From: Microvirga makkahensis
GTDB lineage: Bacteria > Pseudomonadota > Alphaproteobacteria > Rhizobiales > Beijerinckiaceae
Length of the DNA: 64,000 bases
Direction: 5' to 3'
NCBI RefSeq assembly: GCF_009830105.1
Contig: NZ_WURB01000001.1
Coordinates: 62,001 to 126,000, forward strand
Below are positions 17,760 through 26,505 of this stretch, piece after piece. A model generated the notes under the pieces. It did not search any database and was not told the DNA's origin. It saw only the letters and a program-made list of their open reading frames with translations. Positions within the stretch are counted from its first letter, which is position 1. Every line of letters starts with the position of its first letter. Both the position numbers and the translations under genes were made by a program.

Positions 17760-17947
17760 ATTGAAGGACAGGTCGCGGCCTTTCTGAACAAGCCGCCCCT
17801 CACATTCTGCGACAAAAACTGAGATACCTCAGAGGGATATACCGCCCGGAGTAATACTTCTGAGAAAGCCTGACGCTATAGCTTTTTCCAGATTGAATTA
17901 TTACCTAGAGTTACGATCCTTTATTTTGCCCCTACGGATCGCAACTA

Positions 17948-17976
17948 GAGCGCCCCTCACCGGGCGCTCCTTCTTT
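17948..17976 (+). terminator. hairpin near the 3' end of the hybrid kinase gene
   Basis: An 8-bp perfect stem, GAGCGCCC (17948-17955) and GGGCGCTC (17962-17969), with a 6-base loop and then CTTCTTT on the plus strand. It is a weak U-run. It could end a short plus-strand transcript from the 17.8-17.95 kb AT-rich stretch, or serve the kinase gene on the other strand. Confidence 0.4.
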
Positions 17977-18004
17977 AAGGACGTTCGGTGAGGGAGGCAC
18001 CTCG

Positions 18005-21000
18005 TCATCCCTGCCCCTCCTCCAGCATGCGACCGACGCGCTCCACGAGGCTCCCCGCCGAGAAAGGTTTCGTGATCAGCTGCACGCCGTCATCCAGACG
18101 GCCGTGGTGGATGATCGCATTCCGGGTATAGCCGGTGGTGAAGAGCACCTTCAGATCGGGGCGGATCCTCAGGGCCGCCTCCGCCACCTTGCGACCGTCC
18201 ATGGAACCTGTCAGCACCACGTCGGTGAGGAGAAGGTCGATCTCCTCGCGATTCGCTTCGATGAGTTCCAGGGCTTTCGCGGCGTCCCCGGCGGCGAGGA
18301 CGCGATAGCCCACCTCCTCCAGGACAGACACGGAGAAATCCCGCACCATTACCTCGTCCTCGACCACCAGGATCGTCTGCCCCGCCATGCGCGCGGCTTG
18401 CTTTCCTGAGAGTTCCTCACCCACAGGCACATCCTCCGCCGCGGTCCGCGTCACGCGAGGAAAGTAGAGCTTTACGGTCGTGCCCTGTCCGGGCTCCGAA
18501 TAGATGGCCGCGTGGCCGCCGGACTGACGCGCGAAGCCGTACACCTGCGCGAGTCCCAGGCCAGTCCCCTTTCCGACCGGCTTCGTGGTGAAGAACGGCT
18601 CGAAGACCTTCGCCTGCACCTCCGGAGTCATGCCGGATCCCGTGTCGGACATGCTCACCATCACGTATTGCCCGGGCTTGACCTCGCCGGCCGTGCTGGC
18701 CGAATAGGCCTCGTCGAGATAGGCATTGGCCGTCTCGAGGGTCAGCTTCCCACCCTCTGGCATTGCGTCGCGTGCGTTGACCGCGAGATTGAGGATTGCA
18801 CTCTCCAACTGGTTGGGGTCGACCTCCGTGCGCCACAACCCGCCGGCGAGCACCGTCTCGATGGCGATGGTCTCGCCGATCGTGCGACGGAGCAGCTCCG
18901 ACATTCCCGAAGCGATTTTGTTGAGATCCACGATCTCCGGCTGGAGCGGGGACTGCCGCGAGAAGGCCAGGAGGCGATGCGTCAGTTGAGCCGCGCGGCG
19001 GGCACCCTCCACGGCGTTGTCGACATTACGCACGAGCCGCGGATCGCCTGTGTTCTCCACCTTGCGCCGGAGCATGTCGAGGTTGCCGGTGATCACCGTC
19101 AGAAGATTGTTGAAGTCGTGAGCGACGCCGCCGGTCAGACGCCCCACCGCTTCCATCTTCTGCGCCTGACGCAACTGCGCCTCTACCCTCTCGCGCTCCG
19201 CGATCGCTTCGGCGATGCGCTGTTCCAGCGTGGCGTTCAACGAGCGCAGAGCCTCCTCCGCCCGCTTCTCACGATCCACATCGAGGCATGCCACGACGCC
19301 CGCAATGATCCGCCCCGCTTCGTCACGGATCGGAGCCCCCATGAGACGCAGCCACGCGCGGCGGCCGTCGCCCCTTTGATAGAGAATCTCCAGTTCTGAG
19401 CGCTCCTCCTCGCCACGCAGGACCCGCGACATAGGGTATTCGATCGGCTGCACTCGCCGCCCGTCGGGATGAAACCCCATCCAATCCCGATAGTCTTCAA
19501 GATCTTCCGACGGCAGAGCAGGATGGCCAAAGATGCGTTCCACCTGGGCATTGCCGCCGATAACACGGCCGGTTGGAGCATCGGCAATGATGATCCCTAC
19601 GGGAACGGTCTCGAGAATGGCCTGGAGACGCCGCTCGCTAGCTGCGAGCGCTTCTTCCGTGCGCTTCCTGTCGGTCACGTCGATGGCGATGCCCGGAAAG
19701 CGCAGCGGCTTACCTGTCTGGTCAAGATAGCAGCGCCCGCGTGCCGCGATCCAGCGGGTGAGGCCATCCTGACCGACGACCCGGTACTCGGCCGCAAGAT
19801 CCGCCCCGTTCGCAAGCGCGCGCTCGATCTCCGCACCGACAGCGGACCGATCCTCCGGATGAATGCCCGCGACGAAATCCGACAACGGAATTCCCTTCAC
19901 CGCGCGCTGCTGATCGACACCGAAGAGCTTGGCGAAGGTCTCGCTGGCATGGACGCGGTCGTTGACAACATCCCAATCCCAGCTGCCGACGCCGCCCGCC
20001 GCTTCGAAAGCAAAGCGGAAACGCTCCTCGCTCGCGCGCAGAGCCGCCTCGGCCTGATCTCGCTCTCGCTCGCGCTCCCGAAGGCCGGAAGAGGCCATGG
20101 CAAGCGCATCCCCTACCTTGGCCATCTCGCGCAACGACGTGTTCAAGGGCGAAACCTTCTCTCCCCGTCCAAGGGCGGTCGCCTGCGCGGCGAGTATCTC
20201 CATGGGGATCGTGATGTGCCGCCCGAAAAGCCAGGCGAGCGCGGCCGAGAGCAGGGCAAGGCCCGCCCCCAGCCCGCCAAGATAGCCGAGTGAACGCGTC
20301 AGGGGTGCCGCAAGCTCCGTATCGCGCACACCGACTGCGATGCGCCAATCCGACAGCTGAGAGCGTGCGTAAGCGCCGAACACAGGCTGACCGTCGATCG
20401 TGAAGCCTCTCCACGTTCCTTCGGGACCATTCGTATTCTCCTGCAAGTCGCGCGTCGCGGGCTTTCCGACGAACTCCTTGTGCCGCGTGTTGCGCGCGAG
20501 GATTCTTCCCCGGCGGTCCACAACCGCAACCGTCCAGCCTTCGGGCACTCCCTCCTGCTTCGTCAGCTCTTGAATCCGGTCCACCGAGCCACTGATCGAG
20601 AGCAGATAGACCACTTCCTGATTGCGCATCACAGGCGCGGTGATGGCAAAGAGCGGCAGCTCCGATACGGCTCCCGTGAACAGGTCTGAAACCACGGGTC
20701 TCCTGAGCTCGGTTGTCGCCTTGTCTCCGGGCAGCGAACCTCTAGGCAGAGCAGCGCCTCGCGGCAGCCGGCTGTTCACCACTTGCTGACCGTCCGGCGT
20801 CCGCAGGACGACGTTGATGCCGTTGCGAAGATTGGCTTCGGTCACCTGACGATGGAAGGCATCGAGATCGCCGACCTGCAGGGATTGCGAGTAAACCAGA
20901 ACGCCGAGAGCAGAGCGTAAGCCCGTCAGCTCGCGGTCGACATCCGCCGCGATCACACGCGCCGCGGTCAGGGCGTCGCCTTCAAGGCGGCTCCGCTCCG

Positions 21001-21166
21001 CATGGGCGAATTGCCAGAGGATGTGGCCGACGAAGAGCAGGATGGGAAGCGCAAGGGCCACACACATCACGGCCAGATGAACACGCAGCGACAGGTGCCT
21101 GCGTCGTCCTGGCGTTTGCCTCCGCGTGACGGATCCTCTTCCGGACCTTGAGGCTGTGCTATACAT
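18005..21166 (-). CDS. PAS-domain hybrid sensor histidine kinase
   Basis: 1053-aa membrane sensor kinase with a fused receiver. Order of parts: transmembrane helix about 30-50, a periplasmic Cache-like sensor about 55-290, a second helix about 293-314, a HAMP-like linker, PAS about 378-500, PAS about 508-635, a dimerisation helix with phospho-acceptor His683 in GGVAHDFNN, an ATPase domain (N-box around 793-802, DTGSGM 831-836, GKGTGLGL 856-863), and a receiver with phospho-acceptor Asp982 and Lys1033. All catalytic residues are present. No cognate output regulator is adjacent; the single receiver at 22.5 kb is a possible partner. Confidence 0.95.
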   Translation of the reverse strand: MYSTASRSGRGSVTRRQTPGRRRHLSLRVHLAVMCVALALPILLFVGHILWQFAHAERSRLEGDALTAARVIAADVDRELTGLRSALGVLVYSQSLQVGDLDAFHRQVTEANLRNGINVVLRTPDGQQVVNSRLPRGAALPRGSLPGDKATTELRRPVVSDLFTGAVSELPLFAITAPVMRNQEVVYLLSISGSVDRIQELTKQEGVPEGWTVAVVDRRGRILARNTRHKEFVGKPATRDLQENTNGPEGTWRGFTIDGQPVFGAYARSQLSDWRIAVGVRDTELAAPLTRSLGYLGGLGAGLALLSAALAWLFGRHITIPMEILAAQATALGRGEKVSPLNTSLREMAKVGDALAMASSGLRERERERDQAEAALRASEERFRFAFEAAGGVGSWDWDVVNDRVHASETFAKLFGVDQQRAVKGIPLSDFVAGIHPEDRSAVGAEIERALANGADLAAEYRVVGQDGLTRWIAARGRCYLDQTGKPLRFPGIAIDVTDRKRTEEALAASERRLQAILETVPVGIIIADAPTGRVIGGNAQVERIFGHPALPSEDLEDYRDWMGFHPDGRRVQPIEYPMSRVLRGEEERSELEILYQRGDGRRAWLRLMGAPIRDEAGRIIAGVVACLDVDREKRAEEALRSLNATLEQRIAEAIAERERVEAQLRQAQKMEAVGRLTGGVAHDFNNLLTVITGNLDMLRRKVENTGDPRLVRNVDNAVEGARRAAQLTHRLLAFSRQSPLQPEIVDLNKIASGMSELLRRTIGETIAIETVLAGGLWRTEVDPNQLESAILNLAVNARDAMPEGGKLTLETANAYLDEAYSASTAGEVKPGQYVMVSMSDTGSGMTPEVQAKVFEPFFTTKPVGKGTGLGLAQVYGFARQSGGHAAIYSEPGQGTTVKLYFPRVTRTAAEDVPVGEELSGKQAARMAGQTILVVEDEVMVRDFSVSVLEEVGYRVLAAGDAAKALELIEANREEIDLLLTDVVLTGSMDGRKVAEAALRIRPDLKVLFTTGYTRNAIIHHGRLDDGVQLITKPFSAGSLVERVGRMLEEGQG

Positions 21167-21317
21167 GACGATCCTGTTGAGCCTGTCTTGCTCGCACCGC
21201 CGGCAATGTTCCCATCACCGCTAACGGGCATCCGCTGCCCCTTATAGAGGGGCCATCTCCCTTTAGGAAAGGGATGCGAAATCTGAGGAACGGCCGAGGC
21301 GGACGTCGCGCGACAGG

Positions 21318-21470
21318 TTAGCGGCTGCTCAAAGCCTTCAACGCCAGGATCGACGTAAAAATCGGCCATCCGAAGGCAGCGATGACGATGTGGTCGAAAC
21401 CGATCTTTTCCTCGGAGTCGATGGTGGTGCAGAGCATCAGAAGCAGGATCACCCCACCGAGATAGACCAT
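21318..21470 (-). CDS. small membrane protein, 50 aa
   Basis: A 50-codon frame from ATG 21470 to TAA 21318 encodes a hydrophobic segment (VYLGGVILLLMLC), a short charged loop (TTIDSEEKIGFD) and a second hydrophobic segment, so it could span the membrane twice. No strong ribosome-binding site is seen; a TTG five codons upstream is an alternative start. It lies upstream of the hybrid kinase on the same strand. Function unknown. Confidence 0.45.
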   Translation of the reverse strand: MVYLGGVILLLMLCTTIDSEEKIGFDHIVIAAFGWPIFTSILALKALSSR

Positions 21471-21684
21471 CAGTAATTCACGCAACTCTCAAGGCCCCCG
21501 CCCGTGCTTGTCAAAGTCACGCTTGTGAACCAGCGGTCGCACGAAACCAATGCGACCCGCAGTCGCCTCAACATGCATGCGGATGGCTTTGTGGCAATAT
21601 TTCCGGTTCTAGGAGGGTTTTCGCCTGAGACAATTCGACTACCCCCCATTAGCCGAAAAGATCATTTTTTCCAGAAACTTAACT

Positions 21685-21709
21685 GAAACATAAAGCATCT
21701 GTTCTCGTT
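21685..21709 (+). promoter_or_regulatory. EcfG-like promoter candidate upstream of the NepR-like gene
   Basis: GAAAC (21685-21689), 16 bases, then CGTT (21706-21709). This differs at one base from the GGAAC-N16/17-CGTT stress consensus and lies 51 bases before the start codon. nepR genes are often under their own stress sigma, which fits, but the mismatch lowers confidence. Confidence 0.35.
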
Positions 21710-21759
21710 CTTAGGCTCAGGACCTTACGCTCAGGACGCGCAAGCAGAGGAGAAAAAGC

Positions 21760-21996
21760 ATGCCAAAGCGGCTCCACCAAGCAGATGGACCGCCATTCTC
21801 GGTGAACAGGCGAACCGTTTGGAGCATCGGTTCCAACGGATTGACGGAGGCTGGCCAGAACGAGCTGCTGAAAAATATCGGGCGCCAGCTCCAGGCCAAT
21901 TATCAAGATGTGCTGAAAGAACCTGCCCCGGATCAAATCCAGGAATTGCTGGATAGGCTAGAGGCTTGCGCCCCTCCCGTGGACGATCGTTCCTGA
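21760..21996 (+). CDS. nepR: NepR-like anti-sigma factor
   Basis: 78-aa protein whose second half (about 33-71) carries the NepR core: IGRQLQANYQDVLKEPAPDQ followed by an ELLDRLEA ending. NepR binds and silences the general-stress sigma factor EcfG until phosphorylated PhyR titrates it away. The N terminus is a short variable region, as usual. An AGAGGAG ribosome-binding site sits 7 bases before the ATG. No phyR or ecfG gene is nearby, so this is an orphan copy, probably in addition to a canonical locus elsewhere. Confidence 0.7.
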   Translation: MPKRLHQADGPPFSVNRRTVWSIGSNGLTEAGQNELLKNIGRQLQANYQDVLKEPAPDQIQELLDRLEACAPPVDDRS

Positions 21997-22041
21997 CGAC
22001 CATTCCTGCGGCGAGGACGAGCAAGCCCCCCTACCCTCCCT

Positions 22042-22455
22042 TCAGCGGTGCTCATGCCGCGCGTGCGCACCGGAAGGTGACGGCTGCCGGCGCCGTGCAG
22101 AACGTTTCGAACCGGCGGGACGGGGAATCAGATTGTAGATCACGAAGCCTGCGAGAAGGCCGGCTCCCAGCAGGAAAAACGGATGGGCCCGGGCGGTCTG
22201 AACTGCGCCGGACGCCATGTACCCCACATCGCGCATGCCCATCACGGACATGGATGACGAGCCTCTGATCAGCCGCTGAGCGCGTTTGACATTCTCTACC
22301 CGGGTGTGGATCTCAAGATCGTAGCCTTCGTCCTCATCATGCGGATGAAGCTCAATGCTGTTGCGCGCAAAGCCGCCGGAGACAAGGCGCTGAACCGCTT
22401 GATTGGCAGCCTTGCGGGATGAAAACGTTCCAGTGGCAACAGTTGTTTGCGACAT
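22042..22455 (-). CDS. hypothetical membrane-anchored protein, stress-type
   Basis: 137-aa protein. The N-terminal half (VATGTFSSRKAANQAVQRLV, then GGFARNSIELHP) resembles the ferredoxin-like repeat of general-stress proteins such as YflT, though this is a weak by-eye match. One transmembrane segment follows at about 92-112 (PFFLLGAGLLAGFVIYNLI), and the tail is Arg/His-rich. The ATG at 22455 has AAAGGAT eight bases upstream. Its position between a NepR-like gene and a receiver gene supports a stress connection. Function unknown. Confidence 0.6.
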   Translation of the reverse strand: MSQTTVATGTFSSRKAANQAVQRLVSGGFARNSIELHPHDEDEGYDLEIHTRVENVKRAQRLIRGSSSMSVMGMRDVGYMASGAVQTARAHPFFLLGAGLLAGFVIYNLIPRPAGSKRSARRRQPSPSGAHARHEHR

Positions 22456-22548
22456 CGGCAAAATCCTTTCTGGTGACGGAAATTCCCGACGAGCGTCAAG
22501 GTTCCAGGAGCCGGATCAACGAAGGAGCCAAGGCGAGAATCGACGGCC

Positions 22549-22959
22549 CTACTGGAGGCCAGGTCTGTCGTTGCGATGGCCCTGCGCCGCTCTCTCCGCC
22601 TCCATCAGCACCTCAAGGGCGCGCCAAGGCTTCGGCATGAAGCGCACGTCCCGCGGCACATCGCCGAGGCCCTCCTCAGGCGCGAGGCCGGAGGTCAGGA
22701 CAGTGCGAACCCACGGCCACTTGATGCGAACGGCTCGGGCAAGATCCACCCCGCTCATGAGGCATGGAAGCCGAATATCGGCAAAGAGGAAAGCCACCTC
22801 CTCCGCGTGGTCGCGCATGAAATCCAAGGCCTCTTCGGCGCTGGATGTCTCCACCACCCGCAGATCCGTTTCCTCCAGAAGAGCGGCCGCCAGGCCTCTG
22901 ACCTCGAAGTCGTCCTCAACGATCAATGCAATGCGACGCGGCTCGATCCTTTGTCCCAT
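22549..22959 (-). CDS. single-domain response regulator
   Basis: 136-aa stand-alone receiver domain. The acidic pocket is VEDD (residues 14-17), the phospho-acceptor is Asp61 in FLFADIRLP, the switch Thr/Ser is in TVLTSG and the conserved Lys110 is in FMPKPW. No DNA-binding or enzymatic output domain follows, so it must act through a partner, for example as a phosphate relay or sink for a hybrid kinase such as the one at 18-21 kb. The gap 22960-23244 upstream holds no clear feature. Confidence 0.9.
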   Translation of the reverse strand: MGQRIEPRRIALIVEDDFEVRGLAAALLEETDLRVVETSSAEEALDFMRDHAEEVAFLFADIRLPCLMSGVDLARAVRIKWPWVRTVLTSGLAPEEGLGDVPRDVRFMPKPWRALEVLMEAERAAQGHRNDRPGLQ

Positions 22960-23244
22960 CCGGCGTCTCCTCTATCCGGCTGTTCTTCGGCAACCGCAGC
23001 AGCCCGGGCTCTCACCTGCTCCCAGATTGCGGACCGTAACGCTCCCGCCAGCATGACGGGCAGCACGCAAGGCCTCAGGTGGAGCGAAGCACCACGCCGC
23101 GACCGTCATCACAGAACGGTGAGGGGAGCTCTCCGTTTCAGCTTGGCCGTTGATAAATGCGTTCAGCCGACGATTTTATCCCTGGAGGAACCGGGCCGCC
23201 CAATGTAGCTTTAGCCCTGACGCCTGTCTTACATACGGGATCCA

Positions 23245-23487
23245 ATGGTGTTCAAGGAGAACCAGCTGCATCAGGAATTTCTAGATTTGGAGCGATCCAT
23301 GCGGCTTCTGGACATGCAGTTGGCCGATGCCCTCCACCGGATTCGCCACGGCTCCTCCGCCGACCTCATCGAGAAGGCCAAGCAGGAAGAGAAGATCCTC
23401 CTGACCGAGCTGGATCGATTGATGACCCGGATGCGGGCGATCGAAGGCCAGCTTCTTCAGATTCAGAAGACCGCAACTCGCCATTAA
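23245..23487 (+). CDS. small coiled-coil hypothetical protein
   Basis: 80-aa helical protein rich in Leu, Glu and Arg with heptad-like spacing through most of its length (for example LDLERSMRLLDMQLADALHR). No signal peptide or membrane segment is seen. An ATG at 23245 with a weak upstream GGGA opens the frame. An AGAAC-N16-CGTT element at 23113-23137 is a one-mismatch EcfG-like motif upstream. I do not recognise the family. Confidence 0.55.
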   Translation: MVFKENQLHQEFLDLERSMRLLDMQLADALHRIRHGSSADLIEKAKQEEKILLTELDRLMTRMRAIEGQLLQIQKTATRH

Positions 23488-23599
23488 GAGCTTAGACCAA
23501 GGGAAATTGGGCTACGGTGTGCGGAAGCGCACCTCCTGTTACCTCTACCGGGCGCAAGGTACACACGCTCTCTTGGAGAGCCGGTTGAGGAGTAGAGCA

Positions 23600-23752
23600 A
23601 TGGCCGCCCAGCGCTCTCGTCTTTCATGGGACAGCAAGGGTTATCAGGGTGAGGACAGGCAATTGCGCCCGCGGGTTCCTCTCATTCCGGCCCTTGTAGG
23701 AACGCTCGCTCTTCTGAACATCGCTTCCACCGTTCTGGCCCTGGTCGAGTAA
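23600..23752 (+). CDS. small membrane protein, 50 aa
   Basis: A 50-codon frame (MAAQRSRLSWDSKG start) ending in one hydrophobic helix (LIPALVGTLALLNIASTVLA). A GAGGAG ribosome-binding site lies 8 bases before the ATG at 23600, which is good support for translation. Topology is likely one C-terminal membrane anchor with a charged N terminus in the cytoplasm. Function unknown. Confidence 0.6.
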   Translation: MAAQRSRLSWDSKGYQGEDRQLRPRVPLIPALVGTLALLNIASTVLALVE

Positions 23753-23839
23753 GGTGGCGTCGCACGCACACCTTCATCCGTTCCACATGAAAGGCTGCAG
23801 GGCAGTCTTCGACTGCCCTGCCAGCGCCAAAACGTTGAT

Positions 23840-23914
23840 TTAGCGCAGCCCCAGGAAGGACAGGATCGCAAGGACGACCACGATAGCGCCGATCAGCCAG
23901 ATGATGTTGTTCAT
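23840..23914 (-). CDS. 24-aa single-helix membrane peptide
   Basis: A 24-codon frame from ATG 23914 to TAA 23840, almost entirely hydrophobic (starts MNNIIWLIGAIVVV and ends FLGLR). AGGAGA lies 9 bases upstream of the ATG. Similar tiny single-pass peptides recur in Hyphomicrobiales (recalled). An EcfG-like motif lies upstream on the same strand. It is too short for most gene callers. Confidence 0.6.
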   Translation of the reverse strand: MNNIIWLIGAIVVVLAILSFLGLR

Positions 23915-23950
23915 GGTGATGTTCTCCTGACGAAGCGTTGACGCTATGCC

Positions 23951-23975
23951 AACCGCCACGGTGGGCGTTCGTTCC
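23951..23975 (-). promoter_or_regulatory. EcfG-like promoter candidate for the 24-aa peptide
   Basis: On the minus strand GGAAC (23975-23971), 16 bases, then GGTT (23954-23951). The -10 differs from CGTT at its least conserved base. It lies 36 bases before the ATG of the 24-aa peptide. Confidence 0.35.
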
Positions 23976-24024
23976 CTCGGCCGAAGAGAAGGGGAGAGCG
24001 ACCGATGGGGCAGGCCTCGCCGGA

Positions 24025-24175
24025 ACGAGCTAGCGCATCATGCGAAATAGCGGACCCGGCTTTTCACACAGGTGGCCCTTCGGATCGCACCAAAGGATGC
24101 GCTATCCCTGTGATGGAGCATCGGATTGGCCCCAAAAGTGCAAATCCACTTTTCACGTCCGATGCTCTAGTGGCA
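24025..24175. repeat. dispersed palindromic repeat, family B (copy 1)
   Basis: Two imperfect palindromes: a GCGCATC...GATGCGC-type unit (24035-24102) and GAGCATCGGA...TCCGATGCTC (24116-24168) with an AAAAGTG...CACTTTT inner stem. The right end contains the stop codon of the neighbouring lipoprotein gene. Confidence 0.7.
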
Positions 24176-24445
24176 GACAGTCTCCTCCGAGGAAGAGAGC
24201 TGCCCGAACGCATTCGTCTCCTGTCTCGTAACCGTGCGGCAATTCTCGGCTCCGATCCCATTTTGCGGATCTCCATAGACACGCCCCTCGTATAAGCGGC
24301 CGGTCTGGTAGCCGGGGCCGAACTGGTACGATCCGTAAGCAATATCGGCGGACGTCGAACAGCCTGCGAGTCCGGCAGCAGAACCGATTCCGAGGACGGC
24401 AAAGATGAAACGAGATCTCAATGATCGGATCATACTCCGAGACAT
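24167..24445 (-). CDS. small lipoprotein
   Basis: 92-aa predicted lipoprotein with a signal peptide and lipobox LAGCS (Cys29 as lipidation site). The mature part is short, Tyr/Gly-rich, and has a Cys pair (CRTVTRQETN and the final VCH). ATG at 24445 with AGGAG nine bases upstream. The stop codon lies inside a family-B palindromic repeat, so the original C terminus may have been altered by repeat insertion. Function unknown. Confidence 0.75.
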   Translation of the reverse strand: MSRSMIRSLRSRFIFAVLGIGSAAGLAGCSTSADIAYGSYQFGPGYQTGRLYEGRVYGDPQNGIGAENCRTVTRQETNAFGQLSSSEETVCH

Positions 24446-24581
24446 CAATCCACTCCTGATTGGCCCATATTGTCTTGCGGGACAGTCGAACAATGCGTTG
24501 CCAAATGAGAGATAGAGCACGGTCTCTGGCGGGCGAGTTGATCTGCCAGCCCCTGTCGGGACAATGCCGCCATGGCCAGGA

Positions 24582-24614
24582 CGCAGAAAAGCCCCGATGT
24601 TTCCACCGGGGCTT
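24582..24614 (-). terminator. terminator of the porin gene
   Basis: On the minus strand AAGCCCCG, a 10-base loop, CGGGGCTT, then TTCTGCG (stem arms 24607-24614 and 24589-24596). It lies 25 bases past the porin stop codon. Confidence 0.75.
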
Positions 24615-24639
24615 TGCTTAGTGGATCGGGCCGGGTCGA

Positions 24640-25887
24640 TCAGAAATCGCGCTGAACGCGCAGGCGGCCTTCCCAGGTATCGCCCGAACGGGTGGCAACG
24701 CCGGAACCGCTCGGATCGACGTTCGCGTAGAGGAGTTCCACGCCGAGGTCGAGACCGGCAACGGGCGACCAGATAACGTTCGTGCCGGCGCGCCACTCGG
24801 TAAAGTCGAACCCTTCGGGAACATCTGCACCATAATTTACGCGAGCATACGACCCGAAGACGTTCTGGCGGATCTCAGGGGTCCAGTAATGGCGCAGGCC
24901 ACCGGCGACCTGCCAGCCGCGGCCAGTCTCGATCTCGCCATCGGCATCATAGTAGGCATCGACAACGGCACGGGACGTATTGCCCGCCGAAGCGGAGGCA
25001 TCGAAGCCCAGGTAGCCGAGCGCCCCGTCGGCATAGGTCGCGCTGAACCACAGGGCATCACCGGGAGCGAGCGCCGGCAGGTTCACATTGGCCTGTCCGG
25101 ACACGGCGAAGCCGTACTCGGTATCCGGGATGAAGTCGGCCGGCACGCCAGCCAGAGCAGCGCTGCGGAGCTGGTGAAGAGCACCAGACACCGTGGCCGA
25201 GCCCCAGGTCCCGGAGTAGGTCAGGTTACCAACGACGTCAGGCATGCGCCGACCGGCTTCGAGGAACGTCAGTCCGGTCGCCGGGTCCAGATCGAAATCG
25301 TTCCCAGCATAGCGGCCCTCTTCGAGCGACAGGGTGGCCGAGAAGCCGTTGCCGAACGAGAAGGTGTAGGCCAGCAGGTTGACGTTCGGCTGATCCGACC
25401 AGCGGAGCGTGCCGAAGACCTGAGTGTCGATGTCACCGTTGTCGAAGAAGGTCAGAGCGCGACCGGCGGTCAGACCACCGAACTGCACGAAGGCCTGATC
25501 GAGGTCGGAGTAGTTGTCGACGGTGCCAGAAACACTGCTGAAGGCGCCGGTGTCGCGGAACATCTCCAGGCGGATGAAGGTACGCAGCAGGCCGTAAGCC
25601 GTAGCGGTGCGGGCGTCGAGCTGGATGCGGCCGCGAGCGCGGAAGCCGATCGCGTCGTCGTCGCGGAGCTCCGGCTCGACGTAGCGGTATTCAGCACGGA
25701 CTCGGCCACCGACGCGGAGGCAGGTTTCCGTGCCGGGGATGTAGAAGAAGCCTGCGCCGTAGGTGGAGCAGACACGAACATACTCAACAGGAGCCGCCTT
25801 CGCGATAGGAAGATCGGCAGCCTGAGCCCCCACCACGGCTGCGAGCCCCGCAACCGATCCCAGGAGAAGGCTCTTAACGAGCTTCAT
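24640..25887 (-). CDS. outer-membrane porin (Porin_2 family)
   Basis: 415-aa beta-barrel porin of the Omp2b/RopA type found in Hyphomicrobiales. It has an N-terminal signal peptide (about 1-23, ending GAQAAD), then the family start PVEYVRVC...GAGFFYIPGTETCLRVGGRVRAEY, with its typical pair of cysteines. The last residue is Phe (RVQRDF), as needed for BAM-mediated assembly. The ATG at 25887 has GGAG eight bases upstream. It is monocistronic, with its own terminator. It should allow passive diffusion of small hydrophilic solutes. Confidence 0.95.
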   Translation of the reverse strand: MKLVKSLLLGSVAGLAAVVGAQAADLPIAKAAPVEYVRVCSTYGAGFFYIPGTETCLRVGGRVRAEYRYVEPELRDDDAIGFRARGRIQLDARTATAYGLLRTFIRLEMFRDTGAFSSVSGTVDNYSDLDQAFVQFGGLTAGRALTFFDNGDIDTQVFGTLRWSDQPNVNLLAYTFSFGNGFSATLSLEEGRYAGNDFDLDPATGLTFLEAGRRMPDVVGNLTYSGTWGSATVSGALHQLRSAALAGVPADFIPDTEYGFAVSGQANVNLPALAPGDALWFSATYADGALGYLGFDASASAGNTSRAVVDAYYDADGEIETGRGWQVAGGLRHYWTPEIRQNVFGSYARVNYGADVPEGFDFTEWRAGTNVIWSPVAGLDLGVELLYANVDPSGSGVATRSGDTWEGRLRVQRDF

Positions 25888-26104
25888 AGTATGACTCCAA
25901 AAATCCAAAACGCGTGAGTCCCAGGACCCAAATTCAATCGCGACAATAGCGAGTCAGTCGATTCAGGCAATATACCCGGGCGCCGGATCTGCCCACGACG
26001 CACCCTTGCTGCACAGTAAATAGGCAATTTACTGCCCCTTCCAAGCCTTTCCTGCCGAGTGTGTCATAATCTCAACACTCCGAGATCCCTTGGCATGGGC
26101 GGAT

Positions 26105-26398
26105 TCAGTCACCGAAGAAGTCAAGATCGTGGCTCCGGCAGCGGTATCCGATCGGGCATTGCGGAGTATCGCGGGTCGGTACGAAGGCGGGCTCAAGCCC
26201 CTCGTTGAACTCGCAGAAGCTCCGGTCGCGCACGAACCGGTCATACGTGTATGTACCGGTGCTCAGAACGTCCGCGCCTCTCGAGAGAATAATCTGCTGA
26301 GCCTGGCCGCAGGTGAGGCTGAGAGTCGAAAGACGCTGTTGGGCCTGCGCGTTGGAAGCATAGGCCAGGAAGGCCAAGGCAAGCACGGTCTTTTTCAT
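26105..26398 (-). CDS. conserved periplasmic protein with four cysteines
   Basis: 97-aa secreted protein: signal peptide of about 19 residues (ends NAQAQ), then a compact domain with four cysteines at about 30, 62, 81 and 87, probably forming two disulfides. The blocks LTCGQAQQIILSRGADVLSTG and TYDRFVRDRSFCE are familiar from a Hyphomicrobiales-wide hypothetical family (recalled). Function unknown. It follows the AMP-ligase gene on the same strand, 107 bases away. Confidence 0.78.
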   Translation of the reverse strand: MKKTVLALAFLAYASNAQAQQRLSTLSLTCGQAQQIILSRGADVLSTGTYTYDRFVRDRSFCEFNEGLEPAFVPTRDTPQCPIGYRCRSHDLDFFGD

Positions 26399-26505
26399 GA
26401 CACCATCCGTCGGGATTGCGCGCCCAAGGGCAGCTTCGTCGGCATGACAACGCGGAGGCGGCTGCTTTGTTACGGATGCTGGGAGAGGGATCCTATAGTC
26501 AAGCA

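Noticed and set aside
13700-18004. Direct repeat of the tRNA-Leu 3' end as an attachment site
   Set aside because: Searched by eye to 24 kb; only short chance matches were found, so an att site is not supported.
21504-21686. 60-codon plus-strand frame in the gap before the NepR-like gene
   Set aside because: No ribosome-binding site, no homology sensed, and codon usage unlike the neighbours.
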